Shown: piece after piece, positions 26,225 to 34,817 of the stretch
Layout of the letters: the number at the start of each line of letters is the position of its first letter
Position numbering within the stretch: position 1 is the stretch's first letter
Origin: Methanolinea sp.
GTDB taxonomy: Archaea > Halobacteriota > Methanomicrobia > Methanomicrobiales > Methanospirillaceae
Assembly (NCBI GenBank): GCA_018263335.1
Contig: JADFCY010000006.1
Span: forward strand, 1 to 64,000
Direction: 5' to 3'
Length of the DNA stretch: 64,000 bases
The notes under the pieces: generated by a model
Seen by the model: the letters and a program-made list of their open reading frames with translations, nothing else
Databases searched by the model: none
What the model was told of the DNA's origin: nothing
Program-made: the position numbers and the translations under genes

Positions 26225-27316
26225 TCACCGCTCCGTGCAGGCAATGCAGGGGTCCGAAGAGACAAACGTCGAGGGAACGTCCGCGAGTGATGCGACCCCC
26301 TTCAGCATGTAGTGGCAGCATGCCTCGATGTTCATGATTGATGGCGTCTGGATGGAGATCTCGACCACCCTCCCTGCCTCATCGGTTTTGATGAAGTAGG
26401 AGAGCTCTCCCCGTGGAGCCTCGCCCGAATACGCGATCTCCCCTGCCCCGGGGATCCCCCCTCCCCTGATGGGCCCCTCGGGGAGCGTGTCGAGGCACTT
26501 TCGTATGAGGGCGATGCTCTGGAGCACTTCCTGGAACCTGACCATGATCCTCGCAAAATTGTCCCCCTCCTCCCGGGAAACGGGGGCAAACCCTAGCTTC
26601 TGGTAGGTGGGGTGCCGGAGCCTGCGGTCGATATCGGGAATACCGCTCGCACGGGCAGTGGGGCCCACTGCGCAGGCTTCCCTTGCGGCCTCTCTCGTGA
26701 GGATGCCGATCCCCCGGCTCCTCAAAGCAATCAGGGGGCCGTGCTCGAACATGCCCATGTAGCGGGTAATGTCGCGCTCCAGCGCATCCATGCCTGCCCT
26801 GAGATGGAGGGCATCCTCTGGCCTGAGATCAAACCGCACCCCTCCGGGCACGATGTACGCACAGGTGACCCGTGCCCCGGTGATCCGTTCAAGTTCGTCC
26901 ATGACCCTCTCTCGTGTATCGAGGAGGTACATCCCGAGAGTCTCGTGCTCGATGGTATAGCAGTAAGAAAAATTGGCAAGGATGTGGCTCTGCATGCGGT
27001 CGAGTTCGTTTACGATCACCCGGAGGAGTGCCGCCCGCTCGGGGACGGGGATGGCGCTGATCTTCTCAAGGGCCTCGATGAATACCATGTTGTGGATCAC
27101 CGAGCAGATCCCGCAGACCCGCTCTGCGAGGAACATCACCTCCTGCCAGGGCCTCCCCCGCATGATCCGCTCGATCCCCTTCTTCATGTAGCCAAGCTCG
27201 ACCTCTGCAGAGAGGACGAACTCCCCGCGGGTCTCGCACTTGACCCTTGCCGGTTCCTTCCAGCAGGGGTGGACCGGCCCGACAGGGATGGAGACGTCTA
27301 CCGTCCTCTTCGTCAC
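26225..27316 (-). CDS. ehaO: Energy-converting hydrogenase Eha large subunit
   Basis: The 363-residue [NiFe] large subunit has the two nickel-ligand motifs RVCGICSVIHN (N-terminal) and DPCIACTER (C-terminal). The protein ends four residues after its last cysteine, with no typical cleaved tail, as in group 4 hydrogenases. The NuoD-like core (GYMKKGIERIMRGRPWQ, SGIPDIDRRL) is evident. It starts with GTG overlapping the ehaN stop (GTGA). HypB at 2.7 kb is a likely maturation factor. Confidence 0.93.
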   Translation of the reverse strand: MTKRTVDVSIPVGPVHPCWKEPARVKCETRGEFVLSAEVELGYMKKGIERIMRGRPWQEVMFLAERVCGICSVIHNMVFIEALEKISAIPVPERAALLRVIVNELDRMQSHILANFSYCYTIEHETLGMYLLDTRERVMDELERITGARVTCAYIVPGGVRFDLRPEDALHLRAGMDALERDITRYMGMFEHGPLIALRSRGIGILTREAAREACAVGPTARASGIPDIDRRLRHPTYQKLGFAPVSREEGDNFARIMVRFQEVLQSIALIRKCLDTLPEGPIRGGGIPGAGEIAYSGEAPRGELSYFIKTDEAGRVVEISIQTPSIMNIEACCHYMLKGVASLADVPSTFVSSDPCIACTER

Positions 27317-27765
27317 TTCCTCACCTCGTAGTCTTTGAAGACTGTCGGTGCCACCGAGAGGATCGCCGAGAGGATCTCGGTCGGCCTCGGCGGGCATCCC
27401 GGAACCTGCACGGCGATCGGGATGTGCTTTGCAACAGGAGGATCCACGAGGGTGTGCGGACGGGCAAAGAGGCATCCCGATATGGGACAGTTCCCGATCG
27501 CGATCGCCGCCTTGGGATCAGGGATCTTCTCCCAGAGACCTTTGAGCTTCTCCTCCCAGCCGGGAGTGTACGCTCCGATTACCAGGAGGACGTCGGCTTC
27601 CCGCGGGTTGTTGTGCACGAAGATCCCGTACTGCTCGATGTCATACCTCGGGGCCAGGCATGCCAGGACCTCGATATCGCAGCCGTTGCAGGAACCGACA
27701 TCCACGTACGCCACGTGGATGGATTTTGACCGTACAAAGTTTTTAAGGGACTGGAGCATGGTCAT
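27313..27765 (-). CDS. ehaN: Energy-converting hydrogenase Eha small subunit
   Basis: The 150-residue NuoB-like subunit carries the proximal [4Fe-4S] cluster: VGSCNGCDIEVLA, GNCPISG and VPGCPPRP provide the four ligands. It is short, without the extra clusters of larger small subunits, as in Ech/Eha/Mbh enzymes. ATG overlaps the ehaM stop. It pairs with EhaO. Confidence 0.93.
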   Translation of the reverse strand: MTMLQSLKNFVRSKSIHVAYVDVGSCNGCDIEVLACLAPRYDIEQYGIFVHNNPREADVLLVIGAYTPGWEEKLKGLWEKIPDPKAAIAIGNCPISGCLFARPHTLVDPPVAKHIPIAVQVPGCPPRPTEILSAILSVAPTVFKDYEVRK

Positions 27766-28151
27766 GCGGTGATCTCCTTACGCATCCTCTCCTTTCCGGA
27801 ATTGACTGCCTGGTCAAGGGGTATCCCCTTGCGGACCATCTCCCTCACACCTTCGAGGATCTGCCCCATCGTCCCCTCATCGATAATCGGAACGGCACGC
27901 GTGTAGAGGTGTGACCCCAGTGCCCGCTCTGGTTCAGGTGAGCCTTCCCTCATCTTCTTCCCCTGTTCGTACCGTGCAGGCAGGTTCTCGAGGAGGAGCA
28001 TGTCGAAGCGGTCCATGAGGTAGCGCCGCATCCGAAGCTGGGGGACGCCAATATCGGCAGCAATCTCCCGCACCATCCCATCGTGGCGCCGGCTCTCGAG
28101 GATCGCGTATTTCATGGCGGTGAGGTCTTTCTCGTACATCGGCTCCCTCAT
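27762..28151 (-). CDS. ehaM: EhaM-like subunit (DUF1959)
   Basis: The 129-residue, helical, soluble protein (MREPMYEKDLTAMKYAILES...MRRYLMDRFDMLLLENLPARYEQ) matches the DUF1959/EhaM type, found only with Eha hydrogenases. Its role in the complex is unknown. Start 28151 is set by the 4-nt overlap with the preceding gene; the longer frame to 28226 overlaps ehaL and is rejected. Confidence 0.8.
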   Translation of the reverse strand: MREPMYEKDLTAMKYAILESRRHDGMVREIAADIGVPQLRMRRYLMDRFDMLLLENLPARYEQGKKMREGSPEPERALGSHLYTRAVPIIDEGTMGQILEGVREMVRKGIPLDQAVNSGKERMRKEITA

Positions 28152-28390
28152 ACCAGGCCTCCAAGCCTTGCGATGGCGTATATGACGAAGAGGAGGACCG
28201 CGGCCCACAACGCAACCGCCTCCCACTTCCCCAGATGGAGCTCCTCGCGGAACCAGTAGGCCCCGGCTGCCAGGCCGAGCGCAGCCGCGACTGCAAGGCT
28301 CTGCAGCCAGAGGGCCGGCCTGTCTATCAACTGCACGGCTATTATCAGGAGATAGATCAGGGTGGCAAGCACCAATACTTCTCTGATCAT
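28148..28390 (-). CDS. ehaL: Small membrane subunit of Eha (EhaL-like)
   Basis: The 80-residue protein has three predicted membrane helices (MIREVLVLATLIYLLIIAV, SLAVAAALGLAAGAYWF, WEAVALWAAVLLFVIYAI). Position after ehaJ and size suit EhaL (DUF2104) or EhaK; only one gene is present where some methanogens have both. The start is fixed by ATGA overlap with ehaJ. A much longer open frame reaching 29290 is antisense-type noise from the ehaJ coding region. Confidence 0.7.
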   Translation of the reverse strand: MIREVLVLATLIYLLIIAVQLIDRPALWLQSLAVAAALGLAAGAYWFREELHLGKWEAVALWAAVLLFVIYAIARLGGLV

Positions 28391-29229
28391 GACATCACCC
28401 CGAGGATGGCAACGTATGCCACCATGAGACCGGCAATCAGCGTCTGTATCGTGACGCTGTCGTACGGCGAGAGCATGGGGGAGACGGCGCACACGAACGA
28501 GAGGGAGACAGTGATCAAAACCATTGCAATGAGGACCATCCAGAAGGGAAGGCTCCCGATAAAGACGAGGATGAATGTCAGGAGGAGCACATAGGTCTTC
28601 AACCCATTGCAGACCTCGAGCCCTGCCCTCCACACTCCGAAGTGCTCTGTCTTGTACCCGCTCACGAGTTCCTTGCTCTCCACGATCGAGAAGGGCCCAA
28701 ACGGCATCTTGGAGAGGAGGACTACATACATTGCCACCGCTGCAAGCGGTATGGTGGCGAGAAGCGGGCCCTCGAGCTCCTGGTAGGCGACAATGTCGGA
28801 TATCATCAGCGATTTTGTGAAGATCGCGATTGCTGCGACAGTGACAAAGAGCGGGATCTCGGATGCTGCCGAGATGACCGAGCGGACACCGCCGAACTTG
28901 CCGTAGGGAGACCCCGACGAGAGCCCGAACCCGTGCTCGACGATCTTGTGAAGCATGTAGATGGCGAAGATCACAAGGAGGCTTCCCCCCGAGAGGATGA
29001 CGAGGAGCGCCGCAGTCCAGATACCGATTGCGACCAGCACGACGCCGACGAAGAGGGCAGTGCTTGCGGTTGCGGGAACCCACGTGGTCTTGAAGGAGAA
29101 CTTCAGCATGTGGAGGATCTCCTGCCAGACCGGTGGGCCTGGCCTCCTCTGGATGCGGGCGATCACTTTCCGGTGGATCCCCAGGAGGAGAAGCCCGAAG
29201 AAGGTGGCAAAGAGCAACTCGGCGATCAT
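28387..29229 (-). CDS. ehaJ: Eha membrane subunit, NuoH-like
   Basis: The 280-residue protein has about eight membrane helices and the NuoH/EchB pattern (HRKVIARIQRRPGPP near residue 20, EIPLF, KMPFGPFSIVESKELVSGYKTE). NuoH-like subunits link the hydrogenase arm to the ion-pumping membrane arm through the E-channel. It sits between the small ehaI and ehaL genes with minimal gaps. Confidence 0.92.
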   Translation of the reverse strand: MIAELLFATFFGLLLLGIHRKVIARIQRRPGPPVWQEILHMLKFSFKTTWVPATASTALFVGVVLVAIGIWTAALLVILSGGSLLVIFAIYMLHKIVEHGFGLSSGSPYGKFGGVRSVISAASEIPLFVTVAAIAIFTKSLMISDIVAYQELEGPLLATIPLAAVAMYVVLLSKMPFGPFSIVESKELVSGYKTEHFGVWRAGLEVCNGLKTYVLLLTFILVFIGSLPFWMVLIAMVLITVSLSFVCAVSPMLSPYDSVTIQTLIAGLMVAYVAILGVMS

Positions 29230-29231
29230 TG

Positions 29232-29435
29232 TTAGTACCCCAGGAATGGGATGTCGGCCTCACCCTCGTGGGCCATCCAGTAGAGCCCAAGACCCAGCAC
29301 GAAGAGGGGGAACCCGGCGATCAGGACCGCTGCATAGGCCCAGAATGGGATGAGGCCCTGGGAACTGAGGACCATTGCTCCCGCTCCCGGGACAGCCGCG
29401 GCCAGCATCAGGGCAAGGGCATACTGCTTCTTCAT
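29232..29435 (-). CDS. ehaI: Small membrane subunit of Eha (EhaI-like)
   Basis: A 67-residue protein with two membrane helices (YALALMLAAAVPGAGAMVL and AYAAVLIAGFPLFVLGLGLYW). GAGGTGATGGA precedes the ATG. Assignment to EhaI rests on position between ehaH and ehaJ and on size rather than on recognised sequence. Confidence 0.65.
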   Translation of the reverse strand: MKKQYALALMLAAAVPGAGAMVLSSQGLIPFWAYAAVLIAGFPLFVLGLGLYWMAHEGEADIPFLGY

Positions 29436-29444
29436 TCCATCACC

Positions 29445-30098
29445 TCATATCAGGAGGATCACCTCGGTCACCCGCAGGAAGATCAGGAGTGACGAGAGGG
29501 AGCACATGATCACGTAGGGGGCACCGGGGGCCCGGAACATCTCGGCCTTGGCCGCATAGAATGGGGCCATCCCCTCCCCCATCACGCCGAGCACGAGGAG
29601 GGCCTGGGCGGCAAGCGGGACTGTCAGGGCCCCCTTTGCAAGTTCGAGCATCGAGAGGGTTCCCGTCGTTGCGGCAACCATTCCCGCAGCCGCAAACATC
29701 GGCACCGTTCCCGCGAGCGCTACCAGCCCGTACTGGTAAGCGGCGTTCTGGACATGTCTGCTCCTGACCGCCGCAACGATCCCCACGTTGCAGATGCCCA
29801 CGAGCGAGACAAAGAGGGTGAAATCGAAGACATCCCCCGTGACCATCGCCCCCATGCAGGCGAGTCCGCATGCGATCGACATGAACCTGCGGAACCGCAG
29901 TTCCGAGAGCGAGATCTCCTTTGCGTAGTAGGCATCGCCACCAAACGCGATCTCGAGCTGGCGCTCGGGCCGGCTCACCAGTACGAATACCGAAAAGACG
30001 AGGGCCAGGAGAAAGAGGGTGAGGGTGAAAGGCGTAAAGTAGATCACGATGTCCCCAAACTCCAGGAAGAAGAGGGGTGCCCCTCCGATCTCGTTCAT
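29445..30098 (-). CDS. ehaH: Eha membrane subunit (EhaH-like, antiporter-type fragment)
   Basis: The 217-residue membrane protein has about six helices and resembles the short NuoL/M/N-related EhaH (GLACMGAMVTGDVFDFTLFV, LALVGICNVGIV-like, VMGEGMAPFYAAKAEMFRAPG). The GEGMAPFYAAKAEM segment parallels the lysine-containing proton-channel helix of antiporter-like subunits. It is much smaller than MrpD-type subunits, as is normal for Eha. Overlaps ehaG by 4 nt. Confidence 0.82.
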   Translation of the reverse strand: MNEIGGAPLFFLEFGDIVIYFTPFTLTLFLLALVFSVFVLVSRPERQLEIAFGGDAYYAKEISLSELRFRRFMSIACGLACMGAMVTGDVFDFTLFVSLVGICNVGIVAAVRSRHVQNAAYQYGLVALAGTVPMFAAAGMVAATTGTLSMLELAKGALTVPLAAQALLVLGVMGEGMAPFYAAKAEMFRAPGAPYVIMCSLSSLLIFLRVTEVILLI

Positions 30099-30697
30099 CC
30101 CTGATCACCCCACATGGCGCCGACAAGGGACATCTTGGTGATCACCTTCATGAGAATTCCCACCGCGGCCCCCATCAGGGCCATGTACCACCATTCGGGG
30201 GCGAACATGAAGACAAAGAACGCTGCAACCCAGAGTGCCCACGAGATCCCGCTCGCCATCTCGAGGATGTGGAAATCCCCCGAGAAACTCCTGCTCATCA
30301 GGAGGAAGACTATCCCAAGGCCTGCGATGGCCCCGCCCGTGAACCCTGAGAGGATGATCCCATACACCGCAAGGATTGTGGCAATGATGACTGTCGCCGG
30401 GGATCGCATTATCACCTCGATATTCAATCCCTTCACCGGCGTGTGCCGATACCCTTCCTTCACGAGGTATATCTGCGAGAGCGCGAGGAGTTCGGCAATC
30501 CCCACCACGAGTCCGGGCAGGATCAGGGCTTCTGACAGGTCGGTCCCGATCAGCGCGATGACCGCGAGCGCCGCCGTCTCCACCAGGTCAACCAGGAGGA
30601 GCTTGTGGAGATCATCCCTCTCCCATACGAGCGCCAGGAATGCAACGAGTGCGCACGCAAATGCGGCGGCAAGCCCGACAGAGTACTCGTTCCACAT
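30095..30697 (-). CDS. ehaG: Eha membrane subunit EhaG (DUF2105)
   Basis: The 200-residue protein has six predicted helices with acidic residues inside them (LVDLVETAALAVIAL, LVVGIAELLALSQIYLVKEG). Size, helix layout and location fit EhaG. Five bases separate it from ehaF. Confidence 0.8.
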   Translation of the reverse strand: MWNEYSVGLAAAFACALVAFLALVWERDDLHKLLLVDLVETAALAVIALIGTDLSEALILPGLVVGIAELLALSQIYLVKEGYRHTPVKGLNIEVIMRSPATVIIATILAVYGIILSGFTGGAIAGLGIVFLLMSRSFSGDFHILEMASGISWALWVAAFFVFMFAPEWWYMALMGAAVGILMKVITKMSLVGAMWGDQG

Positions 30698-30702
30698 CCT
30701 TG

Positions 30703-31152
30703 TCAGGCCTCCCTCTTCCTGAAAAGATACGCCGCAATGGCGAATGCAACAAAGAGGATGGTAGGCTCTACGACCGTATCCAGGCCTCTCGTGTTATAGA
30801 GTATCTCGTCAAGTATTCCTCCCGGGTGTGCCACGATGGTAGTTCCCATGTAAAGGGTATGTTCCGAGAGAAAGAGGGAGAGCGGGGTGAGGTAGGCGGT
30901 GACATACCCGGCAGTAGGGGAGTTCTCTGGATATTGGGAGTGGATGGCCGCCTGGGTGAATGGTGGCCCTCCCCTGTCATAGGGGTTGAGGGAACTGCCT
31001 GGCACGATCTCCTTTGGATAGAGCTGGTCTTCGGAATAGGGGAGAGGGAGGGTGAGGAGGACAAAGAGCGACATCGCAGCGCATGCCGCCGCAAAGACCG
31101 GCAGGATGTTGTCAAAGTTTGAGAGGACCCTGGAGATCTTCTGGATGATCAT
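30703..31152 (-). CDS. ehaF: Eha membrane subunit EhaF (DUF2106)
   Basis: The 149-residue protein has two membrane helices flanking an external loop with a PYDRGGPPFTQAAIHSQYPE segment, then a C-terminal helix (TILFVAFAIAAYLF). This layout fits EhaF (DUF2106), related to MrpB/MbhF-type C-terminal domains. Start 31152 overlaps the ehaE stop by 4 nt; an upstream extension is rejected. Confidence 0.8.
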   Translation of the reverse strand: MIIQKISRVLSNFDNILPVFAAACAAMSLFVLLTLPLPYSEDQLYPKEIVPGSSLNPYDRGGPPFTQAAIHSQYPENSPTAGYVTAYLTPLSLFLSEHTLYMGTTIVAHPGGILDEILYNTRGLDTVVEPTILFVAFAIAAYLFRKREA

Positions 31153-31388
31153 CCCGATGCCTCCTTCTTCTGGATAACCCGGATGAAGATATACACGCTG
31201 AGTGCCGAGACTCCCCCGAATGTCAGGAGGGCGAGTGCCTCGTTGTACGAGAGCATCAGCAGGAGAAGGCCCCATGCCGGGATCTCGAGGTTGATCAACC
31301 GGTTCAGGTAAGTCCTTGGAACAGGAAATGCCGAGGCGATGGTGCCGCCGAGCAGGAGAACGAGCCCGAGGATGAACTCCGGGTTCAT
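31149..31388 (-). CDS. ehaE: Eha membrane subunit EhaE (DUF2107)
   Basis: A 79-residue protein with about three helices (FILGLVLLLGGTIASAFPVP, PAWGLLLLMLSYNEALALLTF, ALSVYIFIRVI). It fits EhaE in size and order. Overlaps ehaD and ehaF by ATGA junctions. Confidence 0.78.
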   Translation of the reverse strand: MNPEFILGLVLLLGGTIASAFPVPRTYLNRLINLEIPAWGLLLLMLSYNEALALLTFGGVSALSVYIFIRVIQKKEASG

Positions 31389-31615
31389 TGCTCCCCCTTC
31401 CTGCAGACCATCAGGATGAAGAGGGTCGAGAGCGGGGCGATGAGCGCCACGGCGATGGCAACGTCAAGGAGCCCCCTGTCAACGATGAAGGGGATCGCGC
31501 CACCGATCATGATGCCAAGCGAGATCAGTTTCCGGTAAGGATCACGCTCGACGACAGTCAGCAACGCCCCCGCAAGGACCAGCGCACCAAATACCGTCAC
31601 CACAATGTCATTCAC
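31385..31615 (-). CDS. ehaD: Eha membrane subunit EhaD (DUF2108)
   Basis: The 76-residue protein has three helices and the conserved-looking YRKLISLGIMIGGAIPFIVDRGLLDVAIAVAL block typical of MrpB/EhaD-like pieces (quoted core YRKLISLGIMIGGA). It starts with GTG at 31615, eight bases inside ehaC; ATG 31636 is an alternative with no ribosome binding site. Confidence 0.76.
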   Translation of the reverse strand: MNDIVVTVFGALVLAGALLTVVERDPYRKLISLGIMIGGAIPFIVDRGLLDVAIAVALIAPLSTLFILMVCRKGEQ

Positions 31616-31865
31616 GGCGGTCCAGTCCTCCTGCATAGGTACTGGCGATGGCATTCGATTCAAGCGTGGTGCCGACGAAGTAAGCCGCGGCGGCGACAAG
31701 AGAGAGGGGGTGGGGCAGGATGAGGGCGATGCTCCCTGCGACGGCAAACGAGAGCACATTGAGGAAGGGCAGTTTCCTGAGGGTGTCGGGCTCAAGCGCC
31801 ACCCTGATCGCGGCATATACCGCAATGACCGCACATGCCGCAAGGGCGGTGTCCTGCGGGTTCAT
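31608..31865 (-). CDS. ehaC: Eha membrane subunit EhaC (DUF2109)
   Basis: The 85-residue protein has three helices with the segment PFLNVLSFAVAGSIALILPHP, resembling small MnhF/MnhC-like pieces. Order and size fit EhaC. It overlaps ehaB by 4 nt. Confidence 0.76.
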   Translation of the reverse strand: MNPQDTALAACAVIAVYAAIRVALEPDTLRKLPFLNVLSFAVAGSIALILPHPLSLVAAAAYFVGTTLESNAIASTYAGGLDRRE

Positions 31866-32359
31866 CCTCCCCTGGCCCTCCAGAGATAGGCGAGGAGTCG
31901 GCTTGAATGACGGTGCGAAATGCCCTGAATCGTAAGGATGGCGATTACCATCCCCGCAATGAACTCAGCCGGAGAGAACCCGATCAGAGTGAACGCCGAG
32001 ACAATGAATGTCGCGGAAATGGCACCGGTGGTGCCTGCGTACCCCGGGTCATTGCAGATACGGTTGCCGATGAACACGAGGAGCGCTGTCAGAAGACCGC
32101 CCGGAATACCCGCGATGAAGACCCCGCACGAGGCAAGGAGGGTCCCTGCCGAGGCATCGGGGGATGAGACGATGTTTCCCATCATGATGCCGCCCGGAAG
32201 CGCACCTCCCTTCGCCTCGATGTGTTTCCCGATCGCGGTTGCGCCGACCACGCCCCCTGACGCGGGAAGCCTGAAGAGTAAGTCTATCGCTATGAAATTG
32301 AGCCAGCAGACGGCTGCTGCAACCAGTATATGGACAAATGCCAGGAGAGAGATATCCAT
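31862..32359 (-). CDS. ehaB: Eha membrane subunit EhaB; first gene of the cluster
   Basis: The 165-residue membrane protein (helices LLAFVHILVAAAVCWLNFIA, TLLASCGVFIAGIPGGLLTA, TTGAISATFIVSAFTLIGF) matches EhaB by position and composition. No ehaA-like frame precedes it; the upstream 232 bases hold only a promoter. It is therefore the apparent first gene of the 18-gene eha-fwd cluster. Confidence 0.72.
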   Translation of the reverse strand: MDISLLAFVHILVAAAVCWLNFIAIDLLFRLPASGGVVGATAIGKHIEAKGGALPGGIMMGNIVSSPDASAGTLLASCGVFIAGIPGGLLTALLVFIGNRICNDPGYAGTTGAISATFIVSAFTLIGFSPAEFIAGMVIAILTIQGISHRHSSRLLAYLWRARGG

Positions 32360-32367
32360 CGGGCCGT

Positions 32368-32407
32368 CAACCTACAGGTGGTTGGGTTGTGAGAAGAATA
32401 ATATTTT
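32368..32407 (-). promoter_or_regulatory. Promoter and inverted repeat upstream of eha-fwd
   Basis: On the minus strand AAAATATTATTC (32396-32407) is a TATA-like element 37-48 nt before the ehaB ATG. CAACC (32368-32372) and GGTTG (32380-32384) form an inverted repeat at the expected transcription start, with a second GGTTG at 32385-32389. This may be an operator or a 5' hairpin. Confidence 0.5.
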
Positions 32408-32591
32408 GATTTTGGTAAATTGCGGCGAAACGGGTGGGGGAAAGGGTTTTATTATACGAGCAGAAGATTGGGTCCATGCCGGCACATGACTGGTGCAGCT
32501 GTGGCCCTCCTTCGCCTCGCAAATCTCCTCTTGGCAGGGGTCAGACCTGCGGTTCGTATTCGCCCATTGACAGTATGACCAGAGGTTCTTC

Positions 32592-34061
32592 CTACCTCCC
32601 CACCCGTGCCTCGAATCCCCGGACAAGGCCCATTATCAGGATCAATACAGGTATGATCTCAAGCCTGCCGATCCACATCAGGAGGATGAAGATCCACTTG
32701 ATGGGTTGGGGGCTCTCGGGAGTCATGTATCCCACGCCGAGTCCCACGTTGCTCATTGCAGAAACCTCCTCGAAGACCACTTCATGGATCCTGAAGTCCG
32801 TTGAGACAAGATGGAGCCCGATAATGGTGGCTACAAAGATAGTCAGGACATACAACATGATAATCAGCATGTTCTTCGAGAGCTCAACCTCGGAGATCTG
32901 CCGTGGAATAGCTTTTCCCTCGTGCCTGAATGGTACCATCGCCCTTCCCCTGGCAAAAAAGCGCCTGAACCACCAGACGAGCCCTTCGTACCCGAGAATA
33001 ACGCGGTTTGCCTTGATACCACCGGCAGTACTCCCGGCGGCCCCCCCGATCATCATCAGGAGACTTATCACAATCAGCGGCCCTGCCACCCAGTGAAGAT
33101 TCGAGTTCTGAAGGCCACAGCATGTAAGCCCTGATATGGTGCAAAAAAATCCCTGGCGCACCGCAATCTCGAGTGGGAAATTGTTGAATACATGGAGGTC
33201 AAGGGTTACAATAAGAGAGCCGACGAACGTCAGAGCGAGAATAAGCTGCACGACCCTGTCCTGGAAAAAGGGCCTGATCTTTCCCCTGTACATGAGAAAA
33301 TAGAGCTTGAACGGCAACGCTCCTGCGAGCATTACCGGGATTAGGAGTGCTTCCAGGAGCGCGTTGTTGTAATAAGAAATACCGGCATCATGCAGGGAAA
33401 AACCGCCTGTCGCAAGGCTGACCATGACCAGGTTGAGTGCATCCCACAGTGGAATACCCGAGATCATCACCATCCCGGTGAACACAATGGTAAGGAAGAG
33501 GTAGATGACCCACATCCGCCTCCCTGTTGAGACCACGTTTGGCATGAGCTCCTCAGACCTCCCTTCCGATCGGTATAATTGGTGCTGGATGAGACTAGAA
33601 CGTGAGAGCATTGCGATTCCAAAGGCAATTACCCCGATTCCTCCAACCCACTGCATAAAAGACCGCCAGAACAGGATGGTTTTTGGAGTAGAATCAAGCG
33701 TATCGATCACTGTAAACCCGGTCCCTGTCCACCCTGACATGGCCTCGAATATGCTGTCAGTCCAGCTCATCTGGAGACCGAGAACAAAGGGGAGGCTTCC
33801 GACCAGGGCAATCACAAGCCATACGAGGGCTACTGCCGCAAGTGCCACCGAGAGCTGAGGTACGAACTCCCTCCTCGGGATGCGGGAGATGAGCAGGCCC
33901 AGGATCACGAACGTCAGCGGCACGGAGGCCATCGGCACCATCATCTCCCACTCCCCGAATACGACAAGGACAAGGAGCGGGACAAGGGTGATGAACCCGA
34001 GGAACTCGAAGATGACCCCCATGTCATGGGCGATGATGGCCAGGGTCTCGAGCCGCTTCAT
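32592..34061 (-). CDS. trkH: TrkH-family potassium uptake protein
   Basis: The 489-residue membrane protein has the four M1-P-M2 units of TrkH/KtrB. Selectivity-filter loops are AMSGWTGTGFT, SLATGGFSL, SGLTCCGLQ and AMSNVGLGVG, each with the filter glycine. GGAAGSTAGGIKANR is also diagnostic. It conducts K+ with a TrkA-type regulatory protein, which is not encoded nearby. It is transcribed away from the eha-fwd promoter region. Start ATG 34061. Confidence 0.93.
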   Translation of the reverse strand: MKRLETLAIIAHDMGVIFEFLGFITLVPLLVLVVFGEWEMMVPMASVPLTFVILGLLISRIPRREFVPQLSVALAAVALVWLVIALVGSLPFVLGLQMSWTDSIFEAMSGWTGTGFTVIDTLDSTPKTILFWRSFMQWVGGIGVIAFGIAMLSRSSLIQHQLYRSEGRSEELMPNVVSTGRRMWVIYLFLTIVFTGMVMISGIPLWDALNLVMVSLATGGFSLHDAGISYYNNALLEALLIPVMLAGALPFKLYFLMYRGKIRPFFQDRVVQLILALTFVGSLIVTLDLHVFNNFPLEIAVRQGFFCTISGLTCCGLQNSNLHWVAGPLIVISLLMMIGGAAGSTAGGIKANRVILGYEGLVWWFRRFFARGRAMVPFRHEGKAIPRQISEVELSKNMLIIMLYVLTIFVATIIGLHLVSTDFRIHEVVFEEVSAMSNVGLGVGYMTPESPQPIKWIFILLMWIGRLEIIPVLILIMGLVRGFEARVGR

Positions 34062-34295
34062 GATCAGGTCATTGGAAGCAGGAGATTATCTTGATTCTCC
34101 CCTCTCATGCCTGGTTTGGCAACAATATCCCCCTGAGATCCGCCTGTGTGAAGAGCCGGCGGGGATCCTGATACACTCCGGATCCGTTCCCGATGCAGCA
34201 GAGGGCGTTCAAGGGAACACAGGAAAAGGGGAGTTTTGGAGGGTCATCTGAACGCCACCCCGGCAAAGGGCTGCACGAAATGCCAGGGTTTCGCT

Positions 34296-34321
34296 CTTTT
34301 CTGCCATAAAAAGCAGAAAAG
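34296..34321 (-). terminator. Perfect 9-bp hairpin, likely terminator
   Basis: CTTTTCTGC (34296-34304) and GCAGAAAAG (34313-34321) form a perfect stem with an 8-nt loop, starting 15 nt after the end of the small minus-strand gene at 34337. It also sits upstream of trkH. The rest of 34062-34336 shows no gene. Confidence 0.6.
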
Positions 34322-34336
34322 ATACCATATATGAAG

Positions 34337-34570
34337 TTACAAAGGCCTGGCGTTCAGGCCTGCGAGTGCATCCCGTATGTCCTCATCATCCAGTTTGGCA
34401 AGAATCTTCGCTCGTAGGAGGGAATAATCGCCATCGGGCATGTGCTGACCGAAAGGTGGCGAACAGTCAGCCGCTTCCTCATGCCCTTTCTTTTCGTTGA
34501 CGGCGTTCCTTACCATGTTTCTCACGCGCTTGGCCGGGATGCCATGACCTTGCTGGTGCTGATCTGACAA
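34337..34570 (-). CDS. Small hypothetical protein
   Basis: A 77-residue hydrophilic frame beginning with TTG (KRVRNMVRNAVNEKKGHEEA early, ILAKLDDEDIRDALAGLNAR at the end). No family is recognised. Support comes from the charged, helix-like composition and the hairpin just after its stop; against it are the TTG start and absence of a clear ribosome binding site. Confidence 0.4.
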   Translation of the reverse strand: MSDQHQQGHGIPAKRVRNMVRNAVNEKKGHEEAADCSPPFGQHMPDGDYSLLRAKILAKLDDEDIRDALAGLNARPL

Positions 34571-34817
34571 GGTCTGCGGCCTGGTATATGTTCCCAGACC
34601 TTCATATATGGCATATTTCTATTCAATCTCCTCGTATATAATGATTGCGCAGAATAATATTTTTGCGATAAAAAATGACAACGCGGGAGATGGCGAAAGC
34701 CATTTCCAGATCCGTTGGATATATCAAGAGAACTGGACGCGCAAAACTTCATCGTTCATTTCCATCCCGGCAACCTGCCAAGGGTTTTTTCTGCCCCTGT
34801 ATCCTAGTACCAGGAGA

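Noticed and set aside
28391-29290. N-terminal extension of the small ehaL gene to 380 codons
   Set aside because: The extension lies over ehaJ in another frame and is low-complexity; the ATGA junction at 28387-28390 marks the real start.
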